Positions 9,893 through 19,468 are shown, counted from the first letter of the stretch. The stretch: DNA of 40,773 bases from Alphaproteobacteria bacterium (GCA_030835985.1 JAURQT010000106.1:1-40773); one strand, 5' to 3'. The notes: generated from the sequence alone by a model not told the origin. Program-made: numbers and translations.

Positions 9893-10903
9893 ATGCATAA
9901 ACTACCAAAAACCAATCAATTTGTTGTTGCTGCCTTATATCAATTCGTATCTGTCGACGATATTGAACTCTGGCAGACAAAGCTGAAAGATATCTGTGCA
10001 TCCTGTCATCTGATGGGCACCTTGCTGTTAGCTGATGAAGGGCTGAACGGCACCATTTCCGGGCGCTATGATGATATGCATCGCTTTATTGACTGGCTGT
10101 TGGGAAACACCATTTTCACCGCACCGGAATTAAAATTTGCCGTCCATGAAACCCTGCCCTTTCACCGCATGAAAGTACGGCTAAAGCGCGAAATTGTAAC
10201 AATGGGCGCAGAAGGTATCAGCCCCACCAAACAGGCCGGCACTTATGTCAGCCCGAAAGACTGGAACGCGCTGATATCTGAGCCTGGTGTAATGGTGGTC
10301 GATACCAGAAATGATTATGAAGTGGCGATAGGCCAGTTTCAGGGGGCGGTAAACCCGCTGACCAAAACCTTTCGCGAGTTTCCGCAATGGGCAGAGACAC
10401 TGGCGGCCATGCCAGAAGAAGAAAGGCCAAAAAAACTGGCCATGTATTGCACAGGCGGTATCCGGTGCGAGAAATCAACCGCGCTGATGAAAAATCTGGG
10501 CTTTGAAGATGTCTATCATCTAAAAGGCGGCATCCTGCAATATCTGGAAGATATCCCGCAAGAGCATTCCTTATGGGAGGGCGAATGTTTTGTTTTTGAT
10601 AGCCGGGTGGCGGTCGATCATAATCTGCAGCGTGGCCAGTATGCATTATGTCATGCCTGTAAAATGCCGCTTAGTGCTGATGAGATGAAAACCCGTGCCT
10701 ATGTTGCGGGAATAAGCTGTCCGCATTGCATCGATAAAACATCTGCCAGCCAGCGCGCCCGCTTTGCCGAACGTGCCCGCCAGATAGAGCTGGCAAAACA
10801 GCGCGGTACCACCCATATCGGGATCAGCCCCAAAGCATCGGCGACGAGTAAACTTGCGCCGAAAAAGCCAAACCGGGAAATGGCTAAATCAGAAAAAAGC
10901 TAA
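9893..10903 (+). CDS. trhO: Rhodanese-domain tRNA uridine(34) hydroxylase (YceA/TrhO family)
   Basis: GTLLLADEGLNGTISG, rhodanese active site MYCTGGIRCEKST. Confidence 0.93.
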   Translation: MHKLPKTNQFVVAALYQFVSVDDIELWQTKLKDICASCHLMGTLLLADEGLNGTISGRYDDMHRFIDWLLGNTIFTAPELKFAVHETLPFHRMKVRLKREIVTMGAEGISPTKQAGTYVSPKDWNALISEPGVMVVDTRNDYEVAIGQFQGAVNPLTKTFREFPQWAETLAAMPEEERPKKLAMYCTGGIRCEKSTALMKNLGFEDVYHLKGGILQYLEDIPQEHSLWEGECFVFDSRVAVDHNLQRGQYALCHACKMPLSADEMKTRAYVAGISCPHCIDKTSASQRARFAERARQIELAKQRGTTHIGISPKASATSKLAPKKPNREMAKSEKS

Positions 10904-11556
10904 CCCCGGATAGCGTTTATTGCCTGCGCATACCCCTGACTTGCCCCAAAGATAGCCGAGCCGGCCACCAGATTATTTGCCCCGGCCGCAATCACCTTTG
11001 GTGCTGTTTCAGCGGTAATACCGCCATCAACCTGAAGCTGGATATCACGCCCCTCTATCATCGTGGCAGCCTGCTGGATTTTTGGCAGCATCGCATCGAT
11101 AAAACGCTGGCCACCAAAGCCCGGATTGACCGTCATCACCAGCACTAAATCCAGCCTGTCCAGACAATGCTGAATGGTGCCAAGCGGGGTTGCCGGGTTC
11201 AGGGCTACCCCGGCCTTGCAGCCCAGCTCGCGGATATAGCTGAGGGTTCTGTCCAGATGCGGACAGGCCTCGACATGCACGGTGATGCCCTCTACCCCCG
11301 CCTTTGCAAAATCAGCCAGCAGGGCATCGGGTGTTTCGATCATCAAATGGGCATCAAAATAGGCATCACAGCTGCTGCGTACCGCCTGAATAATGGGCGC
11401 CCCAAAGGTCAAATTCGGCACAAACTGGCCATCCATTACATCCAGATGTATCCAGTCAGCCCCGGCGCGGCGGACATCGGCTATTTCCTGGCCAAGTGCG
11501 GCAAAATTACTTGCCAGCACAGACGGGGCGATAATCACAGGCTTGGACGCGGCCAT
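10900..11556 (-). CDS. rpe: Ribulose-phosphate 3-epimerase
   Basis: IAPSVLASNFAALGQEI, WIHLDVMDGQFVPNLTFG, VMTVNPGFGGQRFI, QVDGGI. Confidence 0.97.
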   Translation of the reverse strand: MAASKPVIIAPSVLASNFAALGQEIADVRRAGADWIHLDVMDGQFVPNLTFGAPIIQAVRSSCDAYFDAHLMIETPDALLADFAKAGVEGITVHVEACPHLDRTLSYIRELGCKAGVALNPATPLGTIQHCLDRLDLVLVMTVNPGFGGQRFIDAMLPKIQQAATMIEGRDIQLQVDGGITAETAPKVIAAGANNLVAGSAIFGASQGYAQAINAIRG

Positions 11557-11622
11557 ATGGCTGTTCTCCTATATATTGCAATGGCTTTTATGCCAGCAGG
11601 AATTTCCTGTCATGCCATTTGG

Positions 11623-13443
11623 CTAGACAACATCTTTTGCCTTGAAGTAAGGCAAATTATCTTGTGATGAGCAACCCATGACAGATAAACGCTCAACAAT
11701 TTGCAAGGCACGCTGATATTTACGCTCCAGCTCTTCTTCAGAACATTCTGCAAACAGCTCGCCGCAAAGCAGAATACCGTGATTGGCTTGCAGGGCGCGA
11801 ATACGCCTTCCATGCATCAGCCCATCCACCAGAATGCTATGCTCAAACTCCTCGCCCTTTACAATCTGAATTTTATTTTCCACAAGGAAATGACGGATAG
11901 CCGCCTCGCCTTGCAGGGCATAATGCCAGAACTCTGAATCAGATGCAGACGGCGACCCGCTTACCAGGCTAAAGGCCTTGCAGAAAGCCAGGAAAATAAG
12001 CTCATCGCGCTCTGCCCCTGTCCAGGCAGTGCGACCAAGCGTGCGCCAGATATCCTTGTTCATTTCTTCATAAATGGCCGGAATACGCTCAAAGAACAGG
12101 CGATGCAGACCGATATCATTGACCGAATCTTCCATGCGCTGTTCTTTATGAATATCAATTGCGCTGTAAGAGCCGCAAACCGGACAGCCCGAATCCGAAA
12201 ATTTATCCTTTAGATAAATATGCGAACAGCGCAAACCGCTTTCCAGCTTGTTATCGCATAAAAAATAGCTTTGCTGTTCATCTACCGGCTGCTGGGCAAT
12301 CCATTGAAATCTGTTTTTATAGCGCAGATAGGTGCCGCGATGCGACCACAGGCTCCATTGCAGATGCTCTACCGGGCCAAAGGTTGACCAGTTCGAGCTG
12401 ACATCAATGACCACACAGCTATCCTTGCCTTCTGCAGCGCGCAAGCCCCGGCCAACCGATTGCCCCCATAAAACCTTGGACAGGGTCGGGCGCATATGGA
12501 CAATGATATTACAATGCGGATTGTCCCAGCCTTCGGCCAGCACCCCGACCGATACCACCGCCTCTACCTCGCCATTGGCATGATCGGCCAGCATTTGCAT
12601 CCGCTCTTTAATCGGTGTGCTTGCGGTGATCAGATTGACAGAAATGCCCAGCTCTTCAATAGCCTCAACAGTGGTTTCCGCCACTGTCACATCCGGACAA
12701 AACCAGGCAGATATGGGTTGCCAGGTCACTTTTTCGCGTTCTTCCAGATAGATAGAACAGGCATGGCTGATCATAGAGGATTTGATAATCGCCGGGGCCA
12801 GCTTGGTAACCGGAAAATCACCTGAGCTGATATCAATAGAGGCCAGTTCCAGATCATGAATAAAATGCGGGCGATAGCGCGGACGCACCAATATCCCCTC
12901 TTCAAACAGCTTTTCCATATCCGCGCCATCAATAATGGCATCAAAGGCAAGGCTGAGCTGGTCGCGCTGGTCTGCGGTGCGCCGTTCAGGTGAAGCGGTC
13001 AAGCCCAGGAGATGGGCATCATCACGCCCTTTTTCCATAAAACATTCCAAAATACGCTTATAGCCTGTCCCGTTTGGCGATACCCGGTGGGCTTCATCAA
13101 TAATGATCAATTTTGCCTGCTCGACCGCATCATCCAGAATATCGCGCGCTCTGGTACTGGTTGATAGCAATACATCATAATCGGCAAAGGCTTTTTCAGA
13201 ATGATTGAGGTTCAGCTTGCAGACCTTATGCTCGCGTGCCAATGCCCGTTCCAGCTGTTCCAGCAGAACCAGGCGATGGCAAAGGACAATGACCTTTTCC
13301 CCGGCATAAAACTGGCGGATAATCTCGCTGGCCAGAACCGTTTTCCCTGCCCCTGTAGGGGCTTTGATAATAAAGCGTCTATGCGCTTTCTGGATATCCG
13401 GGAAACCGTCAATGATTTCCTGTTGCCATCTTCTGAGTTTCAT
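11623..13443 (-). CDS. DEAD/DEAH-box helicase (SSL2/XPB-like superfamily 2) with Cys-rich segment
   Basis: RRWQQEIIDGF, Walker A APTGAGKT, DEAH in IIIDEAHR, QSVGRGLRAAEGK (motif VI), CDNKLESGLRC...CPVCG. Confidence 0.9.
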   Translation of the reverse strand: MKLRRWQQEIIDGFPDIQKAHRRFIIKAPTGAGKTVLASEIIRQFYAGEKVIVLCHRLVLLEQLERALAREHKVCKLNLNHSEKAFADYDVLLSTSTRARDILDDAVEQAKLIIIDEAHRVSPNGTGYKRILECFMEKGRDDAHLLGLTASPERRTADQRDQLSLAFDAIIDGADMEKLFEEGILVRPRYRPHFIHDLELASIDISSGDFPVTKLAPAIIKSSMISHACSIYLEEREKVTWQPISAWFCPDVTVAETTVEAIEELGISVNLITASTPIKERMQMLADHANGEVEAVVSVGVLAEGWDNPHCNIIVHMRPTLSKVLWGQSVGRGLRAAEGKDSCVVIDVSSNWSTFGPVEHLQWSLWSHRGTYLRYKNRFQWIAQQPVDEQQSYFLCDNKLESGLRCSHIYLKDKFSDSGCPVCGSYSAIDIHKEQRMEDSVNDIGLHRLFFERIPAIYEEMNKDIWRTLGRTAWTGAERDELIFLAFCKAFSLVSGSPSASDSEFWHYALQGEAAIRHFLVENKIQIVKGEEFEHSILVDGLMHGRRIRALQANHGILLCGELFAECSEEELERKYQRALQIVERLSVMGCSSQDNLPYFKAKDVV

Positions 13444-13547
13444 CTAATGAAGACCTGTGACTTTGAAACAAAACTTTCAAGGCGGCTAGTCTACACTGTT
13501 TTTTCTAAAAGATAACCATAGAAATGAAAAAAAAGTGGCGGACAGGC

Positions 13548-13572
13548 AAAAAAGCCGGATACCGGCATTTTT
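13548..13572 (-). terminator. Bidirectional-looking intrinsic terminator (minus strand: GCCGG-TAT-CCGGC-TTTTTT) downstream of the Ldh-family gene
   Basis: AAAAAAGCCGGATACCGGCATTTTT; perfect 5-bp GC stem flanked by A and T runs, about 50 bp past the minus-strand stop at 13619. Confidence 0.75.
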
Positions 13573-13618
13573 ACGCCCCTGATATCGAAAATTACCTTTG
13601 AAAAAAGCGCAAAAACGC

Positions 13619-14623
13619 CTAGAGCAGACTGTTTATTTTATCCAGCAATGCCGCATTAATATGGCGCGGCCCTGTATCCAGCCTGTTTTTATGACGTCTT
13701 TTTCCTGGCAGGCGGATACCTTCTAGCGCGGATAGCGCCTGAATAAAATCTTCATTATGTTTCTGCCAGCCATCGCCAGCGATTAATTGCGGGCTCATCG
13801 CCAGGATAAATTCGCCCCCCTTTGCCGGCCCGCCATCATTATTGTCGTGGACAGCCGCCTCATAGGAGAAATAATCGCCTGTCATACCGGCGGCTAGAAA
13901 TTCCACCATCATCGCAATGGCCGACCCCTTATAGCCGCCAAAGGGCAATAATACCCCTTTCAGGATTTCGGCCGGATCATTGGTGGGCTCGCCATCTGGC
14001 CCCAGCCCGGTATCCGGTGGCACAGCATGACCATCACGTGCGGCAATTTGAACATCCCCCTTTGCCAGACGCGAGGTCGCCATATCAAAGACAATCGGCG
14101 TATGGCCAGGGCGGGGCCAGGCAAAGGAAATCGGGTTTGTGCCGAAAAAGGCCTGTTTTGCCCCTGCCGGTGCAACAGATGGCTTAAAGGCGGTACAGGC
14201 CAGACCTGCCAGCCCCTGCTCTGCCAGATATTCTGTTTCCGGCCACATCGCGGCAAAATGAAAAGAATTAATAATACGCATGACAGCAATGCCTGTTTCA
14301 GACGCTGCCCTGGCCAGTACCGGCAGACCTGTTTCCAGTGCCAGAGGGGCATAACCATAATCGCCATCGACCGTGATAACAGAGGCCAGGCTCTGTTCAA
14401 TTTTAGGCACAGCATCGCCCTTTACCTTGCCCGAGGTAAGAGAGGCAATATATCCGGGTACACGAAACAGCCCGTGCGAGGCAGAGCCATCGCGCTCGGC
14501 CCGGGTCACGGTTCTGGCCAGTGCCGCTGCATTATCAGCAGAACAGCCATGCTTGGTAAAGACGCGCAAAGCCAAACCTTCGATATCTGCAAGGCTTATT
14601 TCCCGTGTTTCGATCTCGCTCAT
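13619..14623 (-). CDS. Ldh2/MDH2-family NAD(P)-dependent oxidoreductase (possibly cyclic imino-acid reductase)
   Basis: ERDGSASHGLFRVPGYIASL, NSFHFAAMWPETEYLAEQGL, FGTNPISFAWPRPG, LPFGGYKGSAIAMMVEFLA. Confidence 0.88.
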   Translation of the reverse strand: MSEIETREISLADIEGLALRVFTKHGCSADNAAALARTVTRAERDGSASHGLFRVPGYIASLTSGKVKGDAVPKIEQSLASVITVDGDYGYAPLALETGLPVLARAASETGIAVMRIINSFHFAAMWPETEYLAEQGLAGLACTAFKPSVAPAGAKQAFFGTNPISFAWPRPGHTPIVFDMATSRLAKGDVQIAARDGHAVPPDTGLGPDGEPTNDPAEILKGVLLPFGGYKGSAIAMMVEFLAAGMTGDYFSYEAAVHDNNDGGPAKGGEFILAMSPQLIAGDGWQKHNEDFIQALSALEGIRLPGKRRHKNRLDTGPRHINAALLDKINSLL

Positions 14624-14712
14624 GCTGTTTGCCTCCCGCTTTTATGATAGCTGTATCTGCCCAGTAATTTTTGCCCCTAACAGACTAGCCTGTCCACTGC
14701 GCCCTGTCTAAC

Positions 14713-14748
14713 TTTCAAAAAATAATGGGTTTTCAAAAAATAACAGGG
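14713..14748. repeat. 18-bp imperfect tandem repeat TTTCAAAAAATAATGGGT / TTTCAAAAAATAACAGGG
   Basis: Read directly; intergenic between the Ldh start (14623) and the DUF3726-like stop (14753). Confidence 0.8.
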
Positions 14749-14752
14749 TAGT

Positions 14753-15400
14753 TTAATCATTATCTACCAGCCCTGCCCCCGCCCCGGACAGGCGCGAGGC
14801 TTCACTTTCAGGCACATAAGTATGTGCGGCCAGCTCCAACAGGCGATCCCAAAGACTGTCGGCTATCACGCTATGGCTGGCCGGGACAGAAAATAAAGAG
14901 GCTTGCCTATCACCAGACCGGATAGATATCTGGCTTTTAAGACAGGATAGCGCAGCAACCGCGCCAACATCCGAATTTGGCAAATGGATGATTTCCTGTG
15001 CGTCCCAGCTGGCAAGGATAAAGGCCTGTTGATAGATATGGCCTGCCTGCCATAACAGCCCGGCAAATATGAGGGGGTGTGACAGCCTGTCTATTTTGAT
15101 TTCTGCGCCTTTCTGGCCTGCCAGCAACCAGTCAATCGCGGCAATCCCTTCAAAGGCAGGGTGAAGATACCCAATATCGAGAACAATATTTTCCCCGACC
15201 CTTTTCGGGTGAAGGCCAGCCAAAACATACCCTTTTTCTGCCTCTGCCAGCATATCCAGTAATGCAGCACATCCATCAAAGCCTGCTGATTGCAGCCAGC
15301 TTACCGCATGGGCGATATCTTCTGCCCGGTCATGGGGATAGCCCGACGCCAGACAGGCCTTTCTGGCTGTCTGATATATCTCATTTGCGGAAAGCTGCAT
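14753..15400 (-). CDS. DUF3726-like protein of unknown function
   Basis: MQLSANEIYQTARKACLASGYPHDRAEDIAHAVSWLQSAGFDG resembles the DUF3726 N-terminus from memory. Start at 15400 preferred over 15466 because it avoids overlap with the upstream stop. Confidence 0.6.
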   Translation of the reverse strand: MQLSANEIYQTARKACLASGYPHDRAEDIAHAVSWLQSAGFDGCAALLDMLAEAEKGYVLAGLHPKRVGENIVLDIGYLHPAFEGIAAIDWLLAGQKGAEIKIDRLSHPLIFAGLLWQAGHIYQQAFILASWDAQEIIHLPNSDVGAVAALSCLKSQISIRSGDRQASLFSVPASHSVIADSLWDRLLELAAHTYVPESEASRLSGAGAGLVDND

Positions 15401-15416
15401 GGCCGGGGCTGTTCTT

Positions 15417-17153
15417 TTATGATTGCGGGCTGGGGCTATCGGGATGCAGGGGAAATAGCCAGTCATCAGAAATTTCTGGCGGGTTTATGGCCAATTCATC
15501 TGCGGTCGGCGCGCCCTGATAGAGGGTGATGCGTGTCCATTTATCCGATTTGGGGTCAAATTTACTTGCCCCGAAAAAGGATAATTTACATCTCAGCAAA
15601 TCGATAGGGCGGCAGTCCTGACCGACCAGATTATCGTGGATTTCGCCATAGGGAAATTTGGCGATGGTCTGAATACGCCGGATGATATTTCGGTGCCGGG
15701 GCGCACGCAGTAAAAAGCTTGCCACGCTTTCATCTTCCCCCGCCTCTGCCAGCTCTATGTTTAATGCCCGAATATAGCCTGCAATATTAAACGGCATTTC
15801 CAGCTCTGCCCCTGGCTCTGAATGGCGCAAGCCCAAACGCGGCTCCAGCTTGGCAGCTGAAACATACCAAAATTGGGCATCTGCTGCTGGCTGGGTGAAA
15901 TCAATATCCTCTACCCAGTGATAATGTTCAGCTATCAGCGATTTAAGCTCTGATATCGGCATCTGCGGAACAAGGCGTGGCAGGGCATCGGTTGCCATAC
16001 AATCTGCCAGCGCGTCCACCTCTTCTGGCATCAGCTCTATCAGGACAGAAACCAGCAATTCCTGTAATTCTTCTGATGCATTTTCCGCGCGTTGATAAAG
16101 ATCGGCAAACGGGGCGATTTCTGCCAATGGACGAGCAGAGATATCCGCAATCAGCCTCTCCAGCTCGCCGCGTAAAATATGGATACGCTGCATTTGTATT
16201 GCGTCCTCTACTTGCCAATCCAGGCAATGAAGCCGCGCACGGGCAAGCAAATCTTTTGCGCGCTGCAGCTTATAGGGGCTGGCTTTCTGGCACTGAATAA
16301 CACGGGCAAGGGCAACTTCACGTGCCATTATCCAGCTATTAAGCAGGCATGGATGGGTTACCAGAAAAGGGGCCATACCCAGCCCGGTTGAATTTCCCAC
16401 CCCCAGATAGCGGCGATTTTCCCGTGAAAGGGGAACAGCTGTGCCTCCACCTTTTTGGCTCGCACAATATTCTGCCAGAAATAACGTGAATTCGCGGATC
16501 AGAAAAACCGTCAGCATCTCTGCCTGAAACGCGCCTTCCAGACCGTCATATTTGACCAGTTGATCCCTGTCCGCAATCCCGAATTTGCCATTGCCATAAA
16601 CAGCGGTGGTGCGCATTAGATAGCCAGTTGAAACCAGCTGTTCTTTATCTGGCTGGCGGCCGGCTGCCAGCGCTTCTGTGACATGCTGAAACAGGCGCAC
16701 AGATTTATTCGCTCTGGACAGGGTAAGCGCACGCTCATCATATCGCCCGGCTTCCTGGCGGGTAACCTCATCTGCCAGCCTTTCAATATCTGCTGGCTTC
16801 GGTACACCGTCAAACAGGCAAAAGCTGGCATCCCAGCTTGTCGCGATAACCCGGTCGGTGCGCGCGCCATCTTCCAGAGGGCGGCTATAGGCAATGAGCG
16901 AATATATTCTGCCAGATAGAGGCAGGCAGAGGACAACATGGCCAAAGCCGTTTTCATCCAGGGCGCAGACAGGCATCTGCATCACCGCTTTTTGTCTGGC
17001 AAGGCGGCGGATCAATACCCGCATAAAGCTCAGGCGGTGGGGAAAAAACGCCCCCATACGCGATAGCCGCATAACCCCGTCAACCGGGCGCAAGGGCGGC
17101 AGGGAAGCGCCGCAAGCATACTTGTCTATCTGCTGTTCCAAAAGCGGTGTCAT
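15417..17153 (-). CDS. Uncharacterised 578-aa protein, no recognised domain
   Basis: Long intact ORF, ATG directly abutting the dipeptidase TAG; contains STGYLMRTTAVYGNGKFG and VGNSTGLGMAPFLVTHP segments. Confidence 0.85.
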   Translation of the reverse strand: MTPLLEQQIDKYACGASLPPLRPVDGVMRLSRMGAFFPHRLSFMRVLIRRLARQKAVMQMPVCALDENGFGHVVLCLPLSGRIYSLIAYSRPLEDGARTDRVIATSWDASFCLFDGVPKPADIERLADEVTRQEAGRYDERALTLSRANKSVRLFQHVTEALAAGRQPDKEQLVSTGYLMRTTAVYGNGKFGIADRDQLVKYDGLEGAFQAEMLTVFLIREFTLFLAEYCASQKGGGTAVPLSRENRRYLGVGNSTGLGMAPFLVTHPCLLNSWIMAREVALARVIQCQKASPYKLQRAKDLLARARLHCLDWQVEDAIQMQRIHILRGELERLIADISARPLAEIAPFADLYQRAENASEELQELLVSVLIELMPEEVDALADCMATDALPRLVPQMPISELKSLIAEHYHWVEDIDFTQPAADAQFWYVSAAKLEPRLGLRHSEPGAELEMPFNIAGYIRALNIELAEAGEDESVASFLLRAPRHRNIIRRIQTIAKFPYGEIHDNLVGQDCRPIDLLRCKLSFFGASKFDPKSDKWTRITLYQGAPTADELAINPPEISDDWLFPLHPDSPSPQS

Positions 17154-18143
17154 CTAGCTCTGCCCGGTAAAATTTTCATCATAAAAGCGCAACCAGTTTC
17201 CGCCCATAATGGCATCTGTCTCTGTCTTGGAAAAGCCGATATCGCGCAAGCCCTTTGCCAAATTCGGAAAATCTCTTATGCCCTGAAACCATGTCGGCTG
17301 ATCCGGGAAGCCTGGATTAGCAGCACTGCCTTCACCAAAATCTGTTTCGCGCGACCAGCGGCCATTGCGCATCCATTCCACCACTGAATCCGGCTGATCC
17401 TGACAAAGATCCGAGCCTATCCCAAGCGATGAAACCCCGTAACGTTCTGCTGCTTGTGCTATCATCTGGCAAAAGCTCTGCACGGTGCAGTGACTGCCAT
17501 CTTTTAAATGATGGGGATATAAAGAAAAGCCGATCATCCCGCCTGCTTCGGTCAGCGCCCTTATCAGCTTGTCTGATTTATTGCGGCGGGCGGGGTGCCA
17601 CCAGTCGGGATTGGCATGGGTTATGGCGATCGGGCGCTCAGATGCCTCTATCGCTTCCAGGCTGGAACGTTCGGCAGAATGGCTCATATCAATGACCAGC
17701 CCGACCCGGTTCATTTCCTTAATCGCTTGCCGGCCAAAGCGGGTAAGGCCGGGATCTTCTGCCTCATAACATCCCGTAGCCAACAGAGACTGATTATTAT
17801 AGGTCAGCTGCATAAAGCGGCCGCCCAGCTGATGCAGGATTTCAATGAGGCCAATATCATCTTCCATCGGGGCACAATTTTGAAACCCGTAAAAAATAGC
17901 TGTCTTGCCGCTGGCATGGGCGGTACGTACATCCGCCCCTGTCCGGCCAAACATCAACCTGTCCGGATGGGCTTCGATATAGCGATTCCAGCTAATCATA
18001 TTTTCTACTGTCTGGCGGAAATTTTCATGATAGCAAATGGTGACATGTACCGCCGCCAGATGCGCTTGTGCCATCTCTTCAAACAGGGCAGGCGACCAGT
18101 TTGCATATTGCAGATTATCAATATAGAGCGGTGTCTTTGACAT
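17154..18143 (-). CDS. Membrane dipeptidase (renal dipeptidase, peptidase M19)
   Basis: LVIDMSHSAERSSLEAIEASERPIAITHANP, LGIGSDLCQ, IMGGNWLRFYDENF. Confidence 0.9.
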   Translation of the reverse strand: MSKTPLYIDNLQYANWSPALFEEMAQAHLAAVHVTICYHENFRQTVENMISWNRYIEAHPDRLMFGRTGADVRTAHASGKTAIFYGFQNCAPMEDDIGLIEILHQLGGRFMQLTYNNQSLLATGCYEAEDPGLTRFGRQAIKEMNRVGLVIDMSHSAERSSLEAIEASERPIAITHANPDWWHPARRNKSDKLIRALTEAGGMIGFSLYPHHLKDGSHCTVQSFCQMIAQAAERYGVSSLGIGSDLCQDQPDSVVEWMRNGRWSRETDFGEGSAANPGFPDQPTWFQGIRDFPNLAKGLRDIGFSKTETDAIMGGNWLRFYDENFTGQS

Positions 18144-18203
18144 ATATGCTTCTTCCTGTCAGTCTGCCGGATATCGCCCCGACAATATCTGTCTATAGCC
18201 TTT

Positions 18204-19442
18204 TTATGCTAGTCTGGATTCCAGCCAGCCAGCAAGCCCCAAAAGCGCCCCATCCCGTCCTGTGGTAGCGGTAAGCTGTACCCCAACGCCCAGCCCATTT
18301 GGGCCGGTAATTTCAAACGTCCCGGAAATCGGCAGGCTGACAGATGGATAGCCTGCTAGACTCCATAAACAATTGCAAATGGAATCGCCAGTCCCTTCTG
18401 CAAAAATCGGGGCTTCACCAGTGGCGGATGCGCTAAGCAATCCATCATATCCGGCCAGCATCTGATCAAAAAAATCTATCGCTTCATCGCGCACCAAAAG
18501 GGCGGCGTGATAGTCTGCTGGTGAAATTGTTTTACCTCTATTTATCGCTTCCAGAATTTCTGTACTCATCAGATGTTGATGCTCGGCCATCAGCGGGCCA
18601 ATATTCTGGCAAATCTCAAAATCATAGATGGTTTTATGGGTGTCTAAAAATTTGGCAATTTCTGCCTTCGGAGCAGGGCGAATATCTATATATTCCGGCA
18701 GGGCGCGAGCTATTTTATCCAGGCCATCATGCACATAATTTTCTACCCGCTCGCCATATATTCCCTCCAGATAGAGTAATTTCGCAGGCGGGACGCTGAT
18801 GTTTTTCGATGCGGCTGCCAGTTCAGCTTGCCCTGTTACCACCGCTGCCAATTGACCAAGCCTGCTTATGTCGCGGGCAAAGACACCCACCTGATCCAGC
18901 GTTTGAGAGGTCTGCAATACCCCCTTGCGGCTGATAGTGCCACGGGTGGGTTTAAAGGCATGTACCTGGCAATAGGATGCCGGGCGAATAACCGACCCCC
19001 CTGTTTGCGTACCAACCGCCATATCAATATGCCCGGCCGCCACGGCGGCTGCAGACCCGCTGGAAGAGCCGCCAGGCGAAAAGGCAATATTACGGGGATT
19101 ACGGGTGATGCTTTTTTGCATATAGGCAAATTCGGTTGTTACTGTCTTGCCCAGCAAAACCGCCCCGGCAGCGCGCAAGGCAGCAACCAGCTCTGCATCT
19201 GTATCCGCCATGCGGTAGGCATAAATGGCAGAGCCATAGCGGCAAGCCATGCCGGCAACATCAATGATATCTTTTATCCCAACCGCGATACCGGCCAATG
19301 GCCCATAAGCATTTTGGGGGCGAATATTTTGGGGGCGGGCATTTCTGTCCAGCTCTACCCAGGCTTTTATTTGCGGCTCGGTTTTGTCTATCGCGGCAAG
19401 GCAGGCAGAAACATCCCTTGACCCATCTATCTTTTGATCCAT
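18204..19442 (-). CDS. Amidase (amidase signature family)
   Basis: GIAVGIKDIIDVAGM, PGGSSSGSAAAVAAGHIDMAVGTQTGGSVIRPASYCQVHAFKPTRG (Ser-cisSer-Lys region). Confidence 0.93.
   Translation of the reverse strand: MDQKIDGSRDVSACLAAIDKTEPQIKAWVELDRNARPQNIRPQNAYGPLAGIAVGIKDIIDVAGMACRYGSAIYAYRMADTDAELVAALRAAGAVLLGKTVTTEFAYMQKSITRNPRNIAFSPGGSSSGSAAAVAAGHIDMAVGTQTGGSVIRPASYCQVHAFKPTRGTISRKGVLQTSQTLDQVGVFARDISRLGQLAAVVTGQAELAAASKNISVPPAKLLYLEGIYGERVENYVHDGLDKIARALPEYIDIRPAPKAEIAKFLDTHKTIYDFEICQNIGPLMAEHQHLMSTEILEAINRGKTISPADYHAALLVRDEAIDFFDQMLAGYDGLLSASATGEAPIFAEGTGDSICNCLWSLAGYPSVSLPISGTFEITGPNGLGVGVQLTATTGRDGALLGLAGWLESRLA
19311..19340. repeat. 15-bp in-frame tandem duplication in the amidase gene
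   Basis: ATTTTGGGGGCGAAT ATTTTGGGGGCGGGC; encodes ARPQN-IRPQN near the amidase N-terminus. Confidence 0.9.
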
Positions 19443-19468
19443 TTTCCCTTGCCCATTTCCTTTTTAGA

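Noticed and set aside
17595-18140. 181-aa plus-strand ORF opposite the dipeptidase
   Set aside because: Fully antisense to an M19 dipeptidase with intact motifs; no independent support
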